Source: Paracoccaceae bacterium (GTDB lineage Bacteria; Pseudomonadota; Alphaproteobacteria; Rhodobacterales; Rhodobacteraceae). From it: a stretch of 7,571 nt of DNA. The stretch lies in contig SKMM01000171.1 in assembly GCA_007121055.1 (NCBI GenBank), positions 1 through 7,571 on the forward strand, given 5' to 3'. Positions 1 to 5,996 of this stretch are shown piece by piece. The number at the start of each line of letters is the position of its first letter. Position 1 is the stretch's first letter. Under the pieces are notes generated by a model that was not told where the DNA came from, searched no databases, and saw only the letters and a list, made by a program, of their open reading frames with translations. A program made the position numbers and the translations under genes.

Positions 1-1
1 G

Positions 2-757
2 CTCCTACGCTTCGACGCCCAGGGCGCCGGCCTGCGCACCCTCGACACGGCCGTCATCGCGCTGGCCGCAGCCTTCCTGCTCGTCCCCCTCGGCATGGTC
101 GTCGCCCGCGGCCTGCCGCATGTCGCCTCCCTGCCGCCCCCGGTCTGGGCCGCCACGCTGCGCTCCCTTGCCGTGGCCCTCGCCTCCACCGCGCTGTGCC
201 TTTCGGCCGCCCTCGCCCTCGCCCTTGCGGTCCTGCGCGCCCGCCCACGCCTCGCCGGCCCGCTCGAGGCCACGGGCCTCATGGCGCTCGCGGCCTCCCC
301 CCTCGTCATCGGCACCGGCCTGTTCCTGCTCCTCTTCCCCCTCGCCCGCCCCGGCGACCTCGCCCTGCCGGTCACCGCCCTCGTGAACGCCGCCATGGCG
401 CTGCCCTTCGCCCTGCGCGCCCTCCTGCCGGCCTTGCGCGAGGCCGAGGCCACCCAGGCCCGGCTCGCCGAGAGCCTCGGCATCCGCGGCTGGACCCGGC
501 TGCGGCTGATCACCCTGCCCCGCCTGCGCCGCCCTCTGGGCTTTGCCGCGGGCCTGACCGCCGCGCTCTCCATGGGCGATCTGGGCGTCATCGTCCTCTT
601 TGCCGACCCGGGAGGCGCCACGCTGCCGCTGCAGCTCTACCGGCTCATGGGCGCCTACCGGATGGACGACGCGGCCGGCGCGGCCCTCCTGCTGCTGGCC
701 TGCAGTCTCGCGCTGTTCTGGGTCTTCGACCGCGGAGGCCGCCTTGGCAAAGCCTGA
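2..757 (+). CDS. thiP: Thiamine/TPP ABC transporter permease ThiP (5' end outside window)
   Basis: The reading frame is open from base 2 to the TGA at 755-757 and gives 251 residues, about the C-terminal half of a ThiP-type permease, which usually has two fused permease domains and 500 or more residues. Hydrophobic stretches are visible near residues 15-35, 55-80, 93-113 and 230-246. The cytoplasmic EAA loop that docks on the ATPase is clear: A-E-S-L-G-I followed by I-T-L-P, bases about 470-522, with the family spacing of nine residues between Gly and Ile. In the family this inner-membrane subunit moves thiamine, TMP or TPP delivered by periplasmic ThiB. The thiQ gene starts inside its last 14 bases, which supports the assignment and implies translational coupling. 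Any thiB gene and TPP riboswitch would lie upstream, outside the window. A related iron or spermidine permease is less likely, given the ThiQ-like partner. Confidence 0.85.
   Translation, partial: LLRFDAQGAGLRTLDTAVIALAAAFLLVPLGMVVARGLPHVASLPPPVWAATLRSLAVALASTALCLSAALALALAVLRARPRLAGPLEATGLMALAASPLVIGTGLFLLLFPLARPGDLALPVTALVNAAMALPFALRALLPALREAEATQARLAESLGIRGWTRLRLITLPRLRRPLGFAAGLTAALSMGDLGVIVLFADPGGATLPLQLYRLMGAYRMDDAAGAALLLLACSLALFWVFDRGGRLGKA
734..738 (+). promoter_or_regulatory. Shine-Dalgarno GGAGG that sets the thiQ TTG start
   Basis: GGAGG lies five bases before the TTG at 744-746, inside the thiP coding sequence. No ATG or GTG in the thiQ frame lies near it, so this strong site decides the start. 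The overlap with thiP suggests that thiQ translation depends partly on ribosomes finishing thiP. Confidence 0.7.
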
Positions 758-1451
758 CGGACTGCGCCTCGACCACCTCGAGCTCGCCCAGGGCAGCTTC
801 CGCCTGAGTGCCGACCTGCAGGTCCCCACCGGAGACCGGGTCGCCATCATGGGCCCCTCCGGCGGCGGCAAGTCCACCTTGCTCGCCGCCATCGCAGGCT
901 TTCTGCCTCCCCGCCGGGGCCGAATCCTGTGGCAGGGCCGCGACCTGACGCGGCTTGCGCCCGGCGACCGCCCGCTGTCGATCCTGTTCCAGGACCAGAA
1001 CCTCTTCCCCCACCTGACCGCCGCGCAGAATGTGGGCCTTGCCCTCCACCCCGGCCTGCGGCTGACCGCCGCCGACCACGCCCGCGTCGAGGCCGCCCTG
1101 ACCCGCGTGGGCCTCGCAACCCTCGGCCCCCGCCGCCCCGCCGACCTTTCGGGCGGGCAGCAAGGCCGCGTGGCGCTGGCCCGCCTGCTGCTGCGCGACC
1201 GCCCCCTCGTCCTGCTCGACGAGCCCTTCTCCGCCCTCGGCCCCGCGCTGAAGGCCGAGATGCTCACCCTCCTCGCCGGGATCCTGTCCGAGACCGGCGC
1301 CACCCTCCTCATGGTCACCCACGACCCCGGCGACGCCCGCGCCATCGCCGACAGCGTCATCCTCGTGGCCGACGGCCGCGCCGAGCCGCCCCGCCCCACC
1401 GCCGCCCTCCTCGACGACCCGCCGCCCGCGCTGCGCGCCTATCTCGGCTGA
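744..1451 (+). CDS. thiQ: Thiamine/TPP ABC transporter ATP-binding protein ThiQ
   Basis: This is a 235-residue ABC ATPase, the normal size for ThiQ, predicted to power thiamine/TPP import from the cytoplasmic face of ThiP. All nucleotide-binding motifs are present: Walker A GPSGGGKST at 37-45, Q-loop Gln83 within LFQDQNLFPHLT, signature LSGGQ at 135-139, Walker B LVLLDE ending at Asp159-Glu160, and switch His193 in MVTHD. The LFQDQNLFPHL and DEPFSAL segments are typical of ThiQ and its close relatives. The D-loop reads SALGPAL where most ABC ATPases have SALDP, so Gly replaces the usual Asp; I believe this also occurs in other alphaproteobacterial ThiQ proteins but cannot check it. The TTG start overlaps the end of thiP by 14 bases and sits five bases after GGAGG. 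A longer frame back to an ATG at 600 lies entirely within thiP and is rejected. Confidence 0.88.
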   Translation: MAKPDGLRLDHLELAQGSFRLSADLQVPTGDRVAIMGPSGGGKSTLLAAIAGFLPPRRGRILWQGRDLTRLAPGDRPLSILFQDQNLFPHLTAAQNVGLALHPGLRLTAADHARVEAALTRVGLATLGPRRPADLSGGQQGRVALARLLLRDRPLVLLDEPFSALGPALKAEMLTLLAGILSETGATLLMVTHDPGDARAIADSVILVADGRAEPPRPTAALLDDPPPALRAYLG

Positions 1452-1462
1452 CCCACACCGCC

Positions 1463-1492
1463 TTGCGCCCCCGCACCCCGGACGGCTAGACA
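1463..1492 (+). promoter_or_regulatory. Candidate promoter with very short or absent leader
   Basis: TTGCGC at 1463-1468 and TAGACA at 1487-1492 are separated by 18 bases in the 47-base gap after thiQ. The -10-like element ends only six bases before the ATG at 1499, and there is no Shine-Dalgarno sequence in the gap. If it is used, the transcript would be leaderless or nearly so. Both hexamers are imperfect, so this is a motif-level guess. Confidence 0.3.
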
Positions 1493-1498
1493 ACCCCC

Positions 1499-1948
1499 AT
1501 GACCGAGCCCACCCCCCAGCCCGAGCTTGCGCAGGGCGAGAAGATGCTGCGCGAGATCCGCCCCGACCGGGGCCGCTACTGGCGCGACAACGCGATTCTC
1601 GCGCTGGTGGGCATGGCGGGCGTGGGCGTGGTGCTGGTGCTCATCGGCAGCCCCCACGCCGCCATCGGCGCTCTGGGCGCGCCTCTGGCGATCGGCGCCC
1701 GCGCCGCCTACCTCGCCTCCGAAAGCCTCGCGGCCCGCTGGTGGCTGACCTCGCAGCGGGTGCTGCTGCCGGGGGCGCGGTCGGTGGGGCTTCTGGAGAT
1801 CGAGACGGTGCGCAAGCTTCTGGGCGACGTGCAGATCGTCACGCGGTCGGGCGACAAGCACCTGCTGCGCCACATCGCCGAGCCCGAGACGCTGGTGGCC
1901 GACATCACCGCCGCCCGCGGCAAGCGCCAGAAGCGGGCACGGTCGTGA
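1499..1948 (+). CDS. Small membrane protein with bacterial PH-like domain
   Basis: This 149-residue protein has a polar N-terminus with a QGEKMLREIRPDR segment (12-24), two hydrophobic stretches at about 31-50 and 54-73, then a soluble region. That region (about 80-137) resembles the bacterial PH domain seen in small membrane proteins: W-L-T-S-Q-R-V-L (82-89), a short strand with E100-I101-E102, G-D-V-Q-I-V-T (109-115), and a terminal D-P/E-P-type helix. The tail (140-149) is very basic (RGKRQKRARS). The function of these proteins is generally unknown; membrane association is inferred from the hydrophobic segments. Its stop codon overlaps the GTG start of the dihydroorotase homologue (GTGA), so the two are probably translationally coupled and may act together. 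The ATG start has no visible Shine-Dalgarno sequence. G-ending codons dominate much of it, unlike thiPQ before and the next gene after. Confidence 0.75.
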   Translation: MTEPTPQPELAQGEKMLREIRPDRGRYWRDNAILALVGMAGVGVVLVLIGSPHAAIGALGAPLAIGARAAYLASESLAARWWLTSQRVLLPGARSVGLLEIETVRKLLGDVQIVTRSGDKHLLRHIAEPETLVADITAARGKRQKRARS

Positions 1949-3255
1949 CCGCCCTCTCCCGGCCAGAGGGCGCCACCATCGCCTTCACCGACGCCCGCCT
2001 GATCGACCCGGAGGCGGGGACCGAGACGCGCGGCAGCCTTCTTGTCGCCGCCGGCCACATCGTCGGCCGCGACCTCGCCATCCCCCCCGGCGCCACGGTG
2101 ATCGACTGCGCCGGCCTGTGCCTCGCCCCCGGCATCATCGACGTGGGCGTGCAGGTGGGCGAGCCCGGCGCGCGCCACAAGGAGAGCTTCCGCTCCGCGG
2201 GCCTCGCCGCCGCCGCGGGGGGCGTGACGACCATCCTCACCCGCCCCGACACCGATCCGCCCATCGACAGCCCCGAGGTGCTGGAATTCGTCACCCGCCG
2301 CGCCCGCGCCGAAACGCCCGTCCACATCCGCCCCATGGCCACCCTCACCAAGGCCCGCGCGGGCCGCGAGATGGTCGAGATGGGGTTTTTGCTGGACGCC
2401 GGCGCCGTGGCCTTCACCGACGCCGACCGGGTGGTCACCGACACCCGCGTGCTGACCCGCGCCATGACCTACGCCGAAAGCCTCGGTGCCCTCATCATCG
2501 GCCACCCGCAGGAGCCCGGCCTCTCCCGCGGCGCCTGCGCCACCTCCGGCAAGTTCGCCTCGCTGCGCGGCCTGCCCGGCGTGTCGCCCATGGCCGAACG
2601 CATGGCGCTGGACCGCGACCTCGGCCTCGTCGAGATGACCGGCGCCGCCTGGCACGCCGACCAGATCACCTGCGCCCGCTCCCTGCCCGCGCTGGAGCGC
2701 GCCAAGGGCAACGGCCTCGACGTCACCGCGGGGGTGTCGATCCACCACCTCACCCTCAACGAGTTCGACGTCGGCGACTACCGCACCTTCTTCAAGCTCA
2801 CCCCGCCCCTGCGGTCCGAGGACGACCGCAAGGCCATGGTGGCGGCGGTGGCCGAGGGCCTCATCGACGTCGTCTGCTCGATGCACACCCCCCAGGACGA
2901 GGAAAGCAAGCGCCTGCCCTTCGAGGAAGCCGCGGCCGGCGCCGTTGGCCTCGAGACCCTGCTGCCCGCCGCCCTGCGCCTGTGGCACGCGGGCGAGATC
3001 GCCCTGCCCGCCCTCTGGCGCGCCCTGTCGCTGACCCCCGCGCGCCGGTTCCGCCTGCCCGGCGGACGCCTGAGCCCCGGCGCCCCCGCCGACCTCGTGC
3101 TGTTCGACCCGCATGCGCCCTTCGTGCTCGACCGCTTCACCCTGCGGTCGAAGTCCAAAAACACCCCCTTCGACGGCGCCCGCCTGCAGGGCCGGGTGCG
3201 CGCAACCTTCGTGGACGGCGCGCCCGTGTTCGGCGAGGATGTGGTGGCGGGCTGA
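1945..3255 (+). CDS. pyrC: Dihydroorotase-family protein, probably non-catalytic (PyrC'-type)
   Basis: This 436-residue protein matches class I dihydroorotase along its full length: LAPGIIDV (60-67), EPGARHKE (73-80), AAAAGGVTT (88-96), the GLPG segment (209-212), SIHHLTLNE (265-273), KLTPPLRSEDDR (284-295), PFEEAAAGAVGLET (from 325) and a C-terminal GAPADLVLFDP amidohydrolase strand. Active dihydroorotases make dihydroorotate from carbamoyl-aspartate in pyrimidine synthesis. Here the metal and substrate ligands are mostly gone: the D-x-H-V-H-L-R motif reads D-V-G68-V-Q70-V-G72, PNTNP reads P-D102-T-D-P, the metal His of the H-V-S-T motif is Gln240, and the TDHAP motif reads S-M313-H-T-P. This resembles the inactive PyrC' proteins that support PyrB in pseudomonads. 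The GTG start at 1945-1947 overlaps the preceding stop codon. The plsY gene follows 16 bases on. A true dihydroorotase should be encoded elsewhere in the genome. Confidence 0.85.
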   Translation: MTALSRPEGATIAFTDARLIDPEAGTETRGSLLVAAGHIVGRDLAIPPGATVIDCAGLCLAPGIIDVGVQVGEPGARHKESFRSAGLAAAAGGVTTILTRPDTDPPIDSPEVLEFVTRRARAETPVHIRPMATLTKARAGREMVEMGFLLDAGAVAFTDADRVVTDTRVLTRAMTYAESLGALIIGHPQEPGLSRGACATSGKFASLRGLPGVSPMAERMALDRDLGLVEMTGAAWHADQITCARSLPALERAKGNGLDVTAGVSIHHLTLNEFDVGDYRTFFKLTPPLRSEDDRKAMVAAVAEGLIDVVCSMHTPQDEESKRLPFEEAAAGAVGLETLLPAALRLWHAGEIALPALWRALSLTPARRFRLPGGRLSPGAPADLVLFDPHAPFVLDRFTLRSKSKNTPFDGARLQGRVRATFVDGAPVFGEDVVAG

Positions 3256-3271
3256 GCGAAAGGACCGAACC

Positions 3272-3880
3272 ATGCCGCTTCTGGAGACACCGCTCTGGCT
3301 CATCGGGATCGCCGGACTGATCGGCTATGTCCTGGGCTCGATCCCCTCGGGCGTGGTGCTGGCGCGCCTGTTCGGGCTGGGCGATCTGCGCAGCATCGGG
3401 TCGGGCAATATCGGCGCGACCAATGTGCTGCGCACCGGCAACAAGGTCGCGGCCGTGCTGACGCTCTTGCTGGATGCGGGCAAGGGGGCGCTGGCGGTGC
3501 TGCTGGCCGCCGCCCTCATCGGCCCCGACGCGGCCCAGGCCGCCGGCCTTGCGGCCTTCCTCGGCCATCTCTTCCCGGTCTTCATCGGCTTCCGCGGCGG
3601 CAAGGGGGTGGCCACATTCCTTGGCGTCACCCTCGCCATCGCCCCCCTCGTTGGCATCGCCGCCTGCGCCACCTGGGCCGCGGTCGCGGGTTACTTCCGC
3701 ATCTCCTCCCTCGCCGCCCTCGGCGCGGCCGTCCTGACCCCGCTCTGGGCCTGGACCTGGGGCGCGGCCGAGGCCATCGCGCTCCTCACCGCCATGGGCC
3801 TTCTCATGCTCTGGACCCACCGCGCCAACATCCGCCGCCTGATCTCCGGCACCGAGCCGAAGATCGGGCAAGGCAAGTAA
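3272..3880 (+). CDS. plsY: Acyl-phosphate:glycerol-3-phosphate acyltransferase PlsY
   Basis: PlsY is an integral membrane enzyme that transfers an acyl group from acyl-phosphate (made by PlsX) to glycerol-3-phosphate, giving lysophosphatidic acid, the first step of phospholipid synthesis. The 202-residue length is normal. The three conserved cytoplasmic motifs are all present: SGNIGATNVLR at 44-54, GHLFPVFIGFRGGKGVAT at 98-114 (glycine-rich phosphate loop), and HRANIRRLISGTEPKI at 183-198. Hydrophobic helices lie between them and at the N-terminus (about 8-34). The ATG at 3272 has AAAGGA seven bases upstream (3259-3264); a longer frame beginning at 3113 lies inside the preceding gene and is rejected. 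It is the third gene of a probable operon. Codon use changes sharply near codon 80: 13 of 18 Leu codons are CTG before it and 2 of 17 after it. Confidence 0.95.
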   Translation: MPLLETPLWLIGIAGLIGYVLGSIPSGVVLARLFGLGDLRSIGSGNIGATNVLRTGNKVAAVLTLLLDAGKGALAVLLAAALIGPDAAQAAGLAAFLGHLFPVFIGFRGGKGVATFLGVTLAIAPLVGIAACATWAAVAGYFRISSLAALGAAVLTPLWAWTWGAAEAIALLTAMGLLMLWTHRANIRRLISGTEPKIGQGK

Positions 3881-3901
3881 CCCACGACCCACGAGGCCCC
3901 C

Positions 3902-4288
3902 ATGCCCTATGCCTATGACACCCAGAACGTCTTTGCCCGCATCCTGCGCGGCGAGATCCCCTGCGACAAGGTGCTGGAGACCGAGCACAGCCTCGCCTTC
4001 CGCGACATCGCCCCGCAGGCGCCGCACCATGTGCTGGTGATCCCCAAGGGCGCCTATGTGAATTACGACCATTTCGCGCTGGAGGCGACGGACGCCGAAA
4101 TTGCCGACTACACCCGCGCCATCGGCCGGGTGTGCGAGATGCTGGACATACGCCCCGGCGCCGACGGCGACGGCTACCGGCTCATCTCCAACGCGGGCGA
4201 GGTCGCCGTGCAGGAGGTCCCCCACCTGCACATTCACATCCTCGGCGGCCGCCCGCTGGGCCGCATGCTGCAGAAAGCCGCCGGCTGA
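3902..4288 (+). CDS. HIT-family (Hint-like) nucleotide hydrolase/transferase
   Basis: This is a 128-residue histidine-triad protein. The catalytic motif HLHIHIL is at 108-114 (His108, His110, His112) and is followed by GGRPLG, as in the Hint branch. The N-terminal NVFARILRGEIPCDKVLE segment (9-26) and HHVLVIPK (42-49) are also typical of Hint. Family members hydrolyse nucleoside phosphoramidates or adenylated small molecules; the physiological substrate is not shown by the sequence. The protein is cytosolic, with no signal peptide. The ATG follows GAGG (3893-3896) by five bases, and the gene starts 21 bases after plsY, so it is likely the last gene of the PH-domain/pyrC/plsY operon. The gap contains a tandem CCCACGA pair (3881-3894) of unknown meaning. 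The next gene is convergent. Confidence 0.9.
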   Translation: MPYAYDTQNVFARILRGEIPCDKVLETEHSLAFRDIAPQAPHHVLVIPKGAYVNYDHFALEATDAEIADYTRAIGRVCEMLDIRPGADGDGYRLISNAGEVAVQEVPHLHIHILGGRPLGRMLQKAAG

Positions 4289-4302
4289 CCGGGCCGTCCG
4301 GA

Positions 4303-4341
4303 TCTCGGGCAAGCTGCCGGTCCGGGTCGGCAGGTCCGAGA
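4303..4341. terminator. Interrupted hairpin in the convergent gap, terminator candidate
   Basis: Two nested inverted repeats form one stem: TCTCGG (4303-4308) pairs with CCGAGA (4336-4341), and CTGCCG (4314-4319) pairs with CGGCAG (4328-4333), with an asymmetric internal loop and an eight-base apical loop. It lies 15 bases after the HIT stop codon, in the 166-base gap before the 3' end of the convergent DUF3422 gene, where a terminator is expected. There is no T-run on either side, so it could equally be an mRNA 3'-end stabiliser or act with Rho. I see nothing else in the gap apart from a CGCGGCCGCG palindrome (4342-4351). Confidence 0.4.
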
Positions 4342-4454
4342 CGCGGCCGCGGAGACCACAAGCGCTGAGGCCGACGCCGTTGCACGGGATCGGACCAGGG
4401 TTCCCGACGCCGCGCAGGCAAACGCCCGGCACAGCCCCCGCGACAGGCTGGCGT

Positions 4455-5759
4455 TCAGCCGGTGAACCGCTCGCGGATCGTGCGCACCACGACCCAGACC
4501 CCCAGCACCACCGGCGGCGTCAGAAGCGCCAGCAGCGCGGCCCGCTCCAGCCCGAGCGGATCGGCCAGTGGCATCGCCATGTTCCCCACCAGCCCCACGG
4601 CGTAATAGCTGATGGCCACCACCGACAGCCCCTCGACCGTGCGCTGCAGCCGCAGCTGCGCGTCGGCGCGCCGGTCCATGCTCTCCAGCACCTTCTGGTT
4701 CTGCGCGGACCGGTCCACATCGACCCGCGTGCTCAAGAGCGTGCCCGCCCGCATCGAGCGCTCCGCCAGGTTGCGCAGCCGCGCATCCGCCGCCTTCACC
4801 GTCCGGATCGCGGGGTCGAAGCGGCGAAACATGAACTCCTGCAGGGTCTGGCGGCCGAACATCCGTTCCTCGCGCAGAACCTCGATGCGCTCGTGCACGA
4901 TCGCTTCGTAGGCGAAGGTGGCCGAGAACCGGAACGAGGACTTCACCAGCAGGTTTTCCAGCTCCGAGGAGATCCCCAGCAGCGCCGTCAGCGTCTCCTC
5001 CGGCCGGCTGTCGTCCCCGGTCATCCGGCCCAGCAGCTGCGACAGCCGCGTGTCGAGCTCGCCGATCTGGGGCCCGAGCTCCCGCGCGCGGGCAAAGCCC
5101 AGCATCGACAGCGCCTTGTAGGTCTCGATCTCGCACAGCCGCTGCACGACCCGCCCCAGCCGCCGCCGCCCGGTGCCGCGCGCCGCGAACACCCCCATCC
5201 GCATGTGCCCGGCGCTGTCGATGCGGAAATCCGTGGCCACGATCGCGCCCGCGTCCGGCACGCGCGAACAGGCCACGCTCTCCTGCACGAACCAGTCGCC
5301 CAGCCGCGCGTTGATCGTGGCCTCCTCCTCCGGGATGTGGTCCACCCGCAACAGGATCGAGGTCAGCCGCAGCCCCGGCACATCGGCCAGCCAGTCGGCG
5401 GGGAAAGCCTCGAACGCGCCCGGGTCGAAAGGCCGCGCCCCGGTGCCCGGCAGGAACGCCGTGTAGGTCACGAATTCCGTATGGCTTTCCCATTTCAGGC
5501 GCACCCGCCCAAGATCGGCGAAGTGATGCGTGGCCCCCCGGGGCGGATGCGGCGCCCCGAACCGATCCAACAGCGCCAGCAGATGCGCCCAGTCCCGCGC
5601 CCGGTCGCGCCGCGCAGCATCGGTCAGCGGCTTGATCGCCAGATAGGCCACCTGGCAGGGCGCCTCGACCTGCGGGAATGGCCGGGCGTGCAGCTCATTG
5701 GCCAGAGTGAAGCGCTGGGGATGGTCTTCGATCTGCACGACGGCCAGCCTCCATGACAC
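4455..5759 (-). CDS. DUF3422 family membrane-anchored protein
   Basis: This 434-residue protein fits the DUF3422 family, which is common in alpha- and betaproteobacteria and has no established function. Family hallmarks are the N-terminal LANELHARPFP (19-29), RLKWESHTEFVTYT (about 87-100), the FRIDSAGH segment, RVVQRLCEIETYKALSMLG, and the C-terminal RVDVDRSAQNQ plus LQRTVEGLSVVAISYYAVG. Two hydrophobic segments at about 377-397 and 407-425 suggest that the large N-terminal part is cytoplasmic and held at the inner membrane by a C-terminal hairpin, like some ion-channel or transporter tails; that topology is inference. The start is GTG at 5759-5757: the frame is closed by a stop at 5783-5781 and no other suitable start lies between. 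An ATG two bases away is out of frame. The arylesterase gene lies upstream on the same strand across a 230-base gap, so separate transcription is likely. Confidence 0.88.
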   Translation of the reverse strand: MSWRLAVVQIEDHPQRFTLANELHARPFPQVEAPCQVAYLAIKPLTDAARRDRARDWAHLLALLDRFGAPHPPRGATHHFADLGRVRLKWESHTEFVTYTAFLPGTGARPFDPGAFEAFPADWLADVPGLRLTSILLRVDHIPEEEATINARLGDWFVQESVACSRVPDAGAIVATDFRIDSAGHMRMGVFAARGTGRRRLGRVVQRLCEIETYKALSMLGFARARELGPQIGELDTRLSQLLGRMTGDDSRPEETLTALLGISSELENLLVKSSFRFSATFAYEAIVHERIEVLREERMFGRQTLQEFMFRRFDPAIRTVKAADARLRNLAERSMRAGTLLSTRVDVDRSAQNQKVLESMDRRADAQLRLQRTVEGLSVVAISYYAVGLVGNMAMPLADPLGLERAALLALLTPPVVLGVWVVVRTIRERFTG

Positions 5760-5784
5760 CCACCCTGCACCGGGATCACGTCAA

Positions 5785-5811
5785 CTTAGACGCGCGCGCA
5801 GGGCTTGCCAA
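5785..5811 (-). promoter_or_regulatory. Candidate promoter for the DUF3422 gene
   Basis: On the minus strand, TTGGCA (5811-5806, one mismatch to TTGACA) and TCTAAG (5790-5785, four of six matches to TATAAT) are separated by 15 bases. This is one of few AT-containing spots in the gap and sits 25 bases upstream of the GTG start, a suitable distance for a short leader. The spacer contains an alternating CG run (5791-5799). The spacing is shorter than ideal, so confidence is limited. Confidence 0.35.
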
Positions 5812-5933
5812 CGCGCCACCGCGCGATCCTGCTGCGGCGCAGCATCGCCGCCACACCGGACCTCCTGCTTCCCTTCGATCGAACGCCGGGACCGTGACGG
5901 CAGGCCCGCTCCCAATCCGCACCTGCACATCCA

Positions 5934-5958
5934 CGGACGCCACCGTTCGCGGCGTCCG
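5934..5958 (-). terminator. Hairpin downstream of the arylesterase gene
   Basis: CGGACGCC (5934-5941) and GGCGTCCG (5951-5958) form a perfect eight-base stem with a nine-base loop. It lies 32 bases past the arylesterase stop on the minus strand and could end that transcript before the DUF3422 promoter. There is no U-tract after it. Confidence 0.4.
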
Positions 5959-5968
5959 CCTGCGGGCA

Positions 5969-5996
5969 CAGCCCGGGCTCAGCCCGGGTTCAGCCC
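5969..5996 (-). repeat. 11-base tandem CAGCCCGGG repeat forming a hairpin at the arylesterase stop
   Basis: CAGCCCGGG occurs at 5969-5977 and 5980-5988, with a partial third copy (CAGCCC) at 5991-5996, each starting 11 bases after the last. Because CCCGGG is a palindrome, the first two copies also pair: 5972-5978 with 5982-5988, a seven-base all-GC stem with a three-base loop. The stem begins one base after the arylesterase stop codon (5992-5990), so a role in termination or mRNA 3'-end protection is plausible. The third, partial copy overlaps the stop codon. Confidence 0.45.

Noticed and set aside
1..120. TPP riboswitch for the thiamine transporter
   Set aside because: The window opens inside thiP; any riboswitch would precede the first gene of the operon, outside the window.
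5..1493. Minus-strand frames opposite thiP and thiQ
   Set aside because: They are Arg/Gly/Ala-rich with no motifs, while the plus strand encodes ThiP and ThiQ with all expected motifs.
1708..3303. Long minus-strand open frame opposite pyrC
   Set aside because: Its translation is low-complexity Gly/Ala/His/Glu-rich with no recognisable domain, and it lies antisense to a full-length conserved gene; such frames are expected at very high GC.
3881..3894. Tandem CCCACGA pair before the HIT gene
   Set aside because: Two copies of seven bases in a GC-rich 21-base gap are too short to call a repeat element.
4342..4351. CGCGGCCGCG palindrome as an attachment or regulatory site
   Set aside because: All-GC palindromes of this length are common by chance at this base composition, and nothing nearby suggests integration.
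4101..5756. Long plus-strand open frame across the HIT 3' end and the DUF3422 gene
   Set aside because: It is Arg/Pro/His-rich and spans two unrelated conserved genes in wrong frames; the DUF3422 family match on the minus strand is strong.
5831..5843. GCTGC/GCAGC hairpin in the DUF3422 upstream gap
   Set aside because: The stem is only five to six bases, has no supporting context and is expected by chance at this GC content.
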